Source: GCA-1730015 sp964550655 (lineage in GTDB: Bacteria > Pseudomonadota > Gammaproteobacteria > Granulosicoccales > Granulosicoccaceae). Taken from it: a stretch of DNA of 20,409 nt. Made by a program: the position numbers and the translations under genes. Below are positions 15,947-20,409 of the stretch, in pieces. Where the stretch lies: the NCBI GenBank assembly GCA_964550655.1, contig CAZKAQ010000069.1, positions 1 to 20,409 of the forward strand. Direction: 5' to 3'. The notes beneath the pieces were generated by a model. That model was not told the DNA's origin. It searched no databases and saw only the letters and a list, made by a program, of their open reading frames with translations. Positions within the stretch are counted from its first letter, which is position 1. The number at the start of each line of letters is the position of its first letter.

Positions 15947-16052
15947 ACGGTAGTGACCCGGCACAGACAGCCATAGTGGCCGTAATCCAGACTTTACCCA
16001 GGCATTAATTAAGAGCAATGCCGCATCTGCGCGCTGCTTTGCACCACTTTTA

Positions 16053-16084
16053 AGTCATTGGCTTTTTTTCAGCCATCACTGACT
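16053..16084. repeat. two-part inverted repeat downstream of asd
   Basis: On the plus strand, AGTCA and TGGCT are mirrored by AGCCA and TGACT around a loop holding seven T. The two five-pair stems are separated by an uneven internal loop (one base against four). It lies about 160 bases past the asd stop. The T-run is in the loop, so it is not a normal terminator on either strand. Confidence 0.35.
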
Positions 16085-16241
16085 CACTACAGTTCAATAG
16101 CACGATACCACCAAAACAGTCGCGTGAGCGCACTAAACCTGAGTAAGATGATAAACACCCGCACAACCTCAACGAACCGTTTAATCATCAAAAAGTGCAA
16201 AATCTGCCTCGAAAATACTACCCGGGAAGCACCAGAAAAAC

Positions 16242-17348
16242 CTACCTGAGCAAGGCTAACATCCGGCGCAGCGGCTCGGCAGCACCCCACAGCAACTGAT
16301 CCCCCACCGTAAATGCGCTGAGATATTCCGGGCCAAAGCTCATCTTTCGCAATCTCCCAACCGGCACTTTCAGACTACCACTGACATAAGCCGGGGAAAG
16401 TAGTTCAGTTGAATCTGCTTTGTTATTCGGCACCAGCTCAGTCCACTCATTGGCAGCACCGATAATTGATTCGATCTCCTTCAATGGCAGATCTTTACGT
16501 AGCTTTATTGTCAGCGCCTGTGAATGGCAACGCATAGCGCCTATACGCACACACAAACCGTCTATCGGGATAATCGAGTTACCTGTGCGCTCAAGAATTT
16601 TGTTGGTCTCCGCTTCAGCCTTAAATTCTTCCCTGCTTTGACCATTGCCGAGATCACTGTCAATCCAGGGTATTAAACTGCCGGCCAATGCTGCACCACA
16701 CTCGGCAGATGGAAAGTTATTGCTTCGAAATGCGTCATTTATACCTTGATCGATGTCGATAATGGAGCTGTCTTTATCAATCAGATTTTCAGCCACCGAG
16801 CCATGCAACACACCCATCTGGGCAATAAGTTCACGCATTGCCCGCGCGCCGGCGCCGGATGCCGCCTGATAAGTCATACTGCTACACCACTCAATCAGGT
16901 CTTCTCGAAAAAGTCCGGCGAGGCCCATCATCATAAGACTGACAGTGCAGTTGCCGCCGATAAAATCTTTCTTGCCCGCAGCTAACGCTGTGGCTATCAC
17001 GCCATCATTCACCGGATCGAGCACAATCGTGCTGTCAGGCTCCATGCGCAGCGCCGACGCTGCATCAATCCAGTAACCGTTCCAGCCACTGGCGCGAAGC
17101 ACGGGATGAACCTGTTTGGTGTAGTCACCACCCTGACAGGTGACAATCGTGTCCATGGCAGCCAGCGCATCAGTGTCGTGGGCGTCGAGTAACGTGGTGG
17201 GCGAACCATTTATTACAGGACCTGCCTGACCAGCTTGTGAGGTAGAGAAGAAATCCGCATCGATCCGGTCGAAATCACTCTCTTCAAACATTCTTTGCAT
17301 TAAAACGGAGCCGACCATACCGCGCCAGCCGATTAAACCAACTTTCAT
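16242..17348 (-). CDS. asd: aspartate-semialdehyde dehydrogenase
   Basis: Asd reduces aspartyl phosphate to aspartate semialdehyde with NADPH, the branch point to lysine/diaminopimelate, threonine and methionine. It is the gammaproteobacterial type: MKVGLIGWRGMVGSVLMQRM at the NADP site, the active-site cysteine Cys134 in GGNCTVSLMMMG, YQAASGAGARAMREL, and the His in RCHSQALTIKL. The 368 residues match the E. coli enzyme closely. AGGA lies seven bases before the ATG. It diverges from a LysR-type gene; upstream leuB, common in this neighbourhood elsewhere, is absent. Its product feeds homoserine and so the metZ pathway in the same window. Confidence 0.97.
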   Translation of the reverse strand: MKVGLIGWRGMVGSVLMQRMFEESDFDRIDADFFSTSQAGQAGPVINGSPTTLLDAHDTDALAAMDTIVTCQGGDYTKQVHPVLRASGWNGYWIDAASALRMEPDSTIVLDPVNDGVIATALAAGKKDFIGGNCTVSLMMMGLAGLFREDLIEWCSSMTYQAASGAGARAMRELIAQMGVLHGSVAENLIDKDSSIIDIDQGINDAFRSNNFPSAECGAALAGSLIPWIDSDLGNGQSREEFKAEAETNKILERTGNSIIPIDGLCVRIGAMRCHSQALTIKLRKDLPLKEIESIIGAANEWTELVPNNKADSTELLSPAYVSGSLKVPVGRLRKMSFGPEYLSAFTVGDQLLWGAAEPLRRMLALLR

Positions 17349-17397
17349 TTTTGTTCCTGCAGTAAAACCTGACCCGTATTCGTAGGGAAATTAGATT

Positions 17398-17425
17398 GTT
17401 ATGCCCGACTTCAATCTATTGTGAA
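17398..17425 (-). promoter_or_regulatory. candidate asd promoter
   Basis: On the minus strand, TTCACA (17425-17420) and CATAAC (17403-17398) are separated by 16 bases, with five and four matches to consensus. This predicts a start near 17391 and a leader of about 43 bases. It is plausible by position but not strong. Confidence 0.35.
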
Positions 17426-17438
17426 GACTTGGCGATCA

Positions 17439-17453
17439 TAATATGCAATATTA
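17439..17453. promoter_or_regulatory. 15-bp palindrome, candidate LysR-type binding site
   Basis: TAATAT-GCA-ATATTA has perfect 6-base arms in the divergent gap between asd and the LysR-type gene. It is centred about 55 bases upstream of the predicted asd start, near the place where LysR-type regulators bind their recognition site. The T and A ends are spaced by 13 rather than the classical 11 bases, so assignment is tentative. Confidence 0.4.
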
Positions 17454-17553
17454 GACCTTGTCTCAAAAAAGACCAAACCAGTGCAGTAAACATTTCTGCT
17501 TACCGAAAGTTTTCCGGGATTGGATGCCAGTGTAAATTAAAGGGGAAGACAGA

Positions 17554-18468
17554 GTGGACATTAACAATCTTAAGGCATTTATTGAAGTCGCCGATAAAAA
17601 ATCTTTTTCTCGATCTGCACAATCTCTGAAACTGACTCAGCCAGCTGTCAGCAAACGAATCGCAGCGCTCGAGTCAGAGCTATCGGAAAAACTCTTCGAC
17701 CGCGTCGGCAGACAGGTGCAACTGACCGAAGCGGGTCGTTTGCTGTTACCTTCCGCACGGCAGATCAACCGTGAATTGTTGCGCATTGAAGATGTCATTT
17801 GCAACCTCGGCAAAGCCGTAAGCGGCACTCTCAGTATTGGTACCACCGAGTTTATCGGTAACCAACACTTGCCTGATGTATTGCAAATGTTTCGGCGCAA
17901 CTACCCGAGCGTCGATATCAATCTGCGTTTTGCAAATCACCCCACCGAAACGCTGCAGGATGTCGCCGAGGGACAACTGGAACTGGCTTTGTGTTTGTGT
18001 TCGCGCTCGGACTTTCTGAAGTTCTCGTCCAAGTTGGAGCGTACAGAAGTATGGTCGGAAAATATGGTGGTAGTGGTCGCAAATAACCACTCACTGGTTA
18101 AAGAGCAAACGGAGCATGAGCAAAAAATCTCACTCGAAACGCTTACAAGTAGTCGATCTATCCAACCGCATGGCTATACATGGACACGTCGTGCCATAGA
18201 GAAAATTCTGGAAGCCCACAATCAAACCCTGTCAGTAAGTGTTGAAGCAACGAATTTCGAAACCATCAAAAAAATGGCATCCCTCGGGCTCGGCTGGGCT
18301 TGCCTGCCGAAGCATCTGGTCGATAGCTCTCTGACGGTGTTATCAGTAGAAGAGCTGAACATCACTTATTCAATACAGCTGATCACACATCGCGAACGTA
18401 CTATGTCGCGCGCTGCGGAAGCATTTATCCATACGCTTAGACTCACAGATGATGAACCATTCAGCTAA
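17554..18468 (+). CDS. LysR-family transcriptional regulator
   Basis: The 304-residue product has the N-terminal winged helix-turn-helix of the LysR family (MDINNLKAFIEVADKKSFSR, then AQSLKLTQPAVSKRIAALE at about 23-41, and LFDRVGRQVQLTEAG). A substrate-binding effector domain runs from about residue 90. The effector cannot be named. The start is GTG, chosen because AGGGGAAG lies 6 to 13 bases upstream and the reading matches the family N-terminus. It is divergent from asd across about 205 bases with a palindrome between them, so autoregulation and possible control of asd are reasonable inferences. Its stop overlaps the 3' end of aroC by 8 bases in convergent orientation. Confidence 0.93.
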   Translation: MDINNLKAFIEVADKKSFSRSAQSLKLTQPAVSKRIAALESELSEKLFDRVGRQVQLTEAGRLLLPSARQINRELLRIEDVICNLGKAVSGTLSIGTTEFIGNQHLPDVLQMFRRNYPSVDINLRFANHPTETLQDVAEGQLELALCLCSRSDFLKFSSKLERTEVWSENMVVVVANNHSLVKEQTEHEQKISLETLTSSRSIQPHGYTWTRRAIEKILEAHNQTLSVSVEATNFETIKKMASLGLGWACLPKHLVDSSLTVLSVEELNITYSIQLITHRERTMSRAAEAFIHTLRLTDDEPFS

Positions 18469-18482
18469 CAGTTTTAGCTGAA
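18460..18482. repeat. 9-bp-stem hairpin spanning the convergent LysR-gene and aroC stop codons
   Basis: TTCAGCTAA and TTAGCTGAA are perfect arms around CAGTT. The left arm holds the regulator's TAA stop and the TGA stop of aroC. Because it is symmetric it forms in both transcripts. No U-run follows on either side, so it may protect 3' ends or slow polymerase rather than terminate by itself. Confidence 0.5.
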
Positions 18483-19558
18483 GAGCGATCTGCATCCGGA
18501 TTCTGTGCTCGATCACGCAAGCAATGATCAATCAAAACCAACGCCATCATAGCCTCTGCGATTGGCACAGCACGGATGCCTACACAGGGATCATGCCTGC
18601 CGGTAGTAATCACTTCCTGAGCATTGTTATCAACATCTACAGTACGACCCGGCAGCCTTAAACTTGATGTCGGCTTCAACGCAATAGAAGCTGTTACATC
18701 CTGCCCGGAGCTAATACCGCCAAGCACACCGCCGGCATTGTTTGACAAAAAACCCTGCGGGGTAATTTCGTCGCGATGTTCGCTGCCCTTTTGCTCAACG
18801 CTCTTAAAGCCGGCTCCAATCTCCACACCTTTGACCGCACCAATGCTCATCATGGCATGAGCGATATCTGCATCAAGACGGTCAAAAACAGGTTCTCCCC
18901 AACCAACCGGTACATCGGATGCCACCACATTTACCCTGGCACCGGCAGAGTCACCTTCTTTGGCGAGCTTCTGCATAAAGGTAGCGAGATCATCCACCTG
19001 GCCTGCATCCGGCCAGAAAAAAGCATTTTGATCTACTTCATTCCAATCGAACTTCGCATCGTCGAGTGTGATCGGCCCAAGTTGCGAAAGGTATCCTCTT
19101 ATCTGAATGCCGAACTGCGTCTGCAAATACTTTTTGGCAATACCGCCTGCTGCCACCCGCATCGCCGTTTCCCGCGCAGAAGATCTGCCACCACCGCGAT
19201 AGTCGCGTATGCCGTATTTTTTCTGGTAGGTCAGGTCAGCGTGGGCCGGACGGTAGAGATCTTTGATCTTGCTGTAGTCCTTTGAACGCTGGTCGGTATT
19301 TTCAATAAGTAAACCGATTGGCGTGCCAGTGGTTTTACCTTCAAAGACACCCGAAAGAATCTTTACCACATCGTCTTCTTTTCTCTGCGTGGTATAGCGT
19401 GACTGCCCGGGCTTACGGCGATCAAGGTCACGCTGCAGGTCAGCCTCTGACAACGGCAATCCCGGAGGACAGCCGTCTACCACGGCACCGATTGCGGGAC
19501 CATGGCTTTCACCAAAGGTGGTCAATGAAAACAGCTTGCCGAATGTATTGCCGGACAT
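18461..19558 (-). CDS. aroC: chorismate synthase
   Basis: AroC converts 5-enolpyruvylshikimate 3-phosphate to chorismate using reduced FMN, the last shared step of aromatic amino acid synthesis. Signatures are GESHGPAIGAVVDGCPPGLPL near the start, RRKPGQSRYTTQRKE, YRGGGRSSARET with its conserved arginines, and GGVLGGISSGQ. Length of 365 residues is that of the bacterial family. The ribosome site is weak, with AAGAG directly before the ATG. It is a single gene here, convergent with the LysR gene and divergent from the protease gene. Confidence 0.97.
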   Translation of the reverse strand: MSGNTFGKLFSLTTFGESHGPAIGAVVDGCPPGLPLSEADLQRDLDRRKPGQSRYTTQRKEDDVVKILSGVFEGKTTGTPIGLLIENTDQRSKDYSKIKDLYRPAHADLTYQKKYGIRDYRGGGRSSARETAMRVAAGGIAKKYLQTQFGIQIRGYLSQLGPITLDDAKFDWNEVDQNAFFWPDAGQVDDLATFMQKLAKEGDSAGARVNVVASDVPVGWGEPVFDRLDADIAHAMMSIGAVKGVEIGAGFKSVEQKGSEHRDEITPQGFLSNNAGGVLGGISSGQDVTASIALKPTSSLRLPGRTVDVDNNAQEVITTGRHDPCVGIRAVPIAEAMMALVLIDHCLRDRAQNPDADRSSAKTVS

Positions 19559-19591
19559 CTCTTAGACCAAAAGCGAAAAGCGGTATTGTAT

Positions 19592-19631
19592 CTGCTTTGA
19601 GCAGTCCGGTGGGATAGATCTGTCCCGGACT
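19592..19631 (-). promoter_or_regulatory. hairpin pair in the aroC upstream region
   Basis: Two inverted repeats lie close together between aroC and the protease gene. CTGCT and AGCAG (19592-19604) have a three-base loop. AGTCC and GGACT (19603-19607, 19627-19631) enclose a second GGGA/TCCC pair. They share bases 19603-19604, so the two hairpins are mutually exclusive at their bases. They lie 34-73 bases before the aroC start, but I cannot place a promoter that would make them part of the leader RNA. Confidence 0.3.
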
Positions 19632-19786
19632 ATTCAAAAAACGGAATGTGCCGATAACTGTATTTATCGATACGGTAGAATAGAACCTCGGCATGCAACG
19701 CGCCGCAGGAATCAACCGACAACAACACTAAAAACGGCCATCACAGTGCATCTAAGAGAGATGCGACACATCAGTCAGGCAACCAC

Positions 19787-20311
19787 TTGGACAATAACCG
19801 ACAAGCAAAAGACGACGAAACCCGTATAGGTCACTACATGATCGTCGGTTTATGGGTCGTCGGCCTCGCCCTTGGCACCCTGCTCGTCAACAACCATCTC
19901 GAGCGACAACACAACCCGAATAACAAGGTAGTCACCTCGATCGACGGCGATAAGCGCAGTATTACTCTGCAGCGCGGCCGATACGGACACTATCGAGTCA
20001 CCGGTACTATCAACGGTGCACAGACTGCATTTCTGGTCGATACCGGTGCCACCAGCGTCAGCATTCCGGAAGATGTTGCGTTGCGAGCCGGGCTGACACG
20101 CGGAGCTGAAATTGCTATCAGCACAGCCAACGGCATTGGTGTGGCCTACAGAACACAGATAGATCAACTACGTATCGGTGACCTGGAGATCCGCAACGCA
20201 ACCGCCCACATAAACCCCGGCCTGAGCGATGAAGTCCTGCTTGGCATGAGTGTTTTAAAACACTACGAGCTACTACAAAAAGGCGACCAGTTAGTTATAC
20301 GTGAGCCCTGA
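19787..20311 (+). CDS. membrane-anchored retropepsin-like aspartic protease (TIGR02281 type)
   Basis: The 174-residue protein has a short basic cytoplasmic N-terminus, one membrane helix (about 18-36, MIVGLWVVGLALGTLLV) and a single retropepsin domain. The active-site triplet is Asp85-Thr86-Gly87 in FLVDTGATSVSIP, and LLGMSVLKHYEL near the end is the second family motif. One catalytic aspartate implies it acts as a dimer, probably in the periplasm; substrates are unknown. The reading starts with TTG, having AGG 7 bases upstream; an ATG at 19838 with AGG about 8 bases upstream would remove the first 17 residues. Relatives carry a short segment before the helix, which favours the TTG. It diverges from aroC and stands alone. 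Confidence 0.87.
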   Translation: MDNNRQAKDDETRIGHYMIVGLWVVGLALGTLLVNNHLERQHNPNNKVVTSIDGDKRSITLQRGRYGHYRVTGTINGAQTAFLVDTGATSVSIPEDVALRAGLTRGAEIAISTANGIGVAYRTQIDQLRIGDLEIRNATAHINPGLSDEVLLGMSVLKHYELLQKGDQLVIREP

Positions 20312-20367
20312 GCGGCAACGTCATCTTTTTAAGAAAACTATCGTTAAGAAAACCACCGGCATTCGAC

Positions 20368-20409
20368 TTATGCAGGTGCAGTAGCTTTTGCAGTTGCAGT
20401 TGCAGTTGC
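20368..20409 (-). CDS. possible C-terminal end of a gene with an Ala-Thr repeat tail (partial)
   Basis: On the minus strand, a frame open from the window edge ends at TAA (20370-20368). It reads ATATATAKATAPA, from a TTGCAG hexanucleotide repeat of nearly four copies that runs off the window. Alternating Ala-Thr with Lys and Pro would suit a low-complexity tail. Only 13 codons are visible, so no product can be named; it may also be non-coding repeat DNA. If real, the gene is convergent with the protease gene, 56 bases away. Confidence 0.3.
   Translation of the reverse strand, partial: ATATATAKATAPA

Larger units (their letters stand above)
15698..16241. other. 544-base intergenic region between fimV and asd
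   Basis: Both flanking genes lie on the minus strand, so this holds the 3' end of the asd transcript and the control region of fimV. I see no convincing gene. The 63-codon plus-strand frame at 16058-16249 lacks a recognisable family and runs into the asd end. The region does hold several inverted repeats, annotated separately at 15846-15872, 15924-15946 and 16053-16084, and a candidate fimV promoter. No U-tailed terminator for asd was found. Confidence 0.6.

Noticed and set aside
15915..15980. Plus-strand stretch with TAAGGGAA, ACCCGGCACAGAC and GCCATAGTGGC that recalls cobalamin riboswitch boxes.
   Set aside because: The B12 box is broken, the order and spacing do not fit, and there is no gene downstream on that strand to control.
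16059..16075. TGGCT-TTTTTTC-AGCCA as a terminator for asd.
   Set aside because: The T-run is in the loop and no U-tract follows the stem on either strand.
16058..16249. 63-codon plus-strand frame between fimV and asd.
   Set aside because: It has no recognisable similarity, starts inside an inverted repeat and overlaps the end of asd; probably not a gene.

Overview
The window looks like chromosomal core DNA from a gammaproteobacterium of moderate, roughly 50% G+C. The evidence is gene order: asd, fimV, truA, trpF, accD, folC, a dedD-like SPOR gene, cvpA, purF and metZ lie on the minus strand in the arrangement seen in Pseudomonas-like gammaproteobacteria. FimV, the gamma-type Asd and a TIGR02281-type membrane-anchored aspartic protease point the same way. 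The genus cannot be told from the sequence.

Layout. Positions 97-1485 (+) encode an RhlE-type DEAD-box helicase. Positions 1486-3164 form a small accessory island. It holds an open stretch resembling the end of a TonB-dependent receptor, a higBA toxin-antitoxin pair on the minus strand whose toxin lacks its usual N-terminus, and a lower-G+C alpha/beta hydrolase (+) whose start codon lies 5 bases from that of higB. From 3165 to 17348 the minus strand carries the conserved block. metZ has its own promoter and leader, then purF, cvpA, the SPOR gene, folC, accD (overlapping trpF by 4 bases), trpF and truA. A strong intrinsic terminator at 11800-11828 separates truA from fimV. A 544-base gap rich in inverted repeats separates fimV from asd. 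From 17554 there is a LysR-type regulator (+) divergent from asd, aroC (-) convergent and overlapping with it, and the aspartic protease (+). A fragment of a further minus-strand gene with an Ala-Thr repeat tail may enter at the right edge.

The most notable element is a clear match to the SAM-II (SAM-alpha) riboswitch in the metZ leader at 4519-4567. It begins at the predicted transcription start of a promoter whose -35 box matches consensus in 5 of 6 bases and whose -10 box does likewise. SAM-II is best known from Alphaproteobacteria, where it controls methionine genes. Here it would couple S-adenosylmethionine level to O-succinylhomoserine sulfhydrylase. The aptamer lies about 175 bases from the start codon, unlike the usual compact design.

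Functionally, the core genes cover methionine (metZ), aspartate-family (asd), tryptophan and chorismate (trpF, aroC), purine (purF), folate (folC) and fatty acid (accD) biosynthesis, tRNA modification (truA), and envelope or cell-pole organisation (fimV, the SPOR gene, cvpA). I found no rRNA, tRNA, CRISPR array, insertion sequence or prophage gene. Apart from the riboswitch and the reshaped higBA-hydrolase junction, this is an ordinary housekeeping region.
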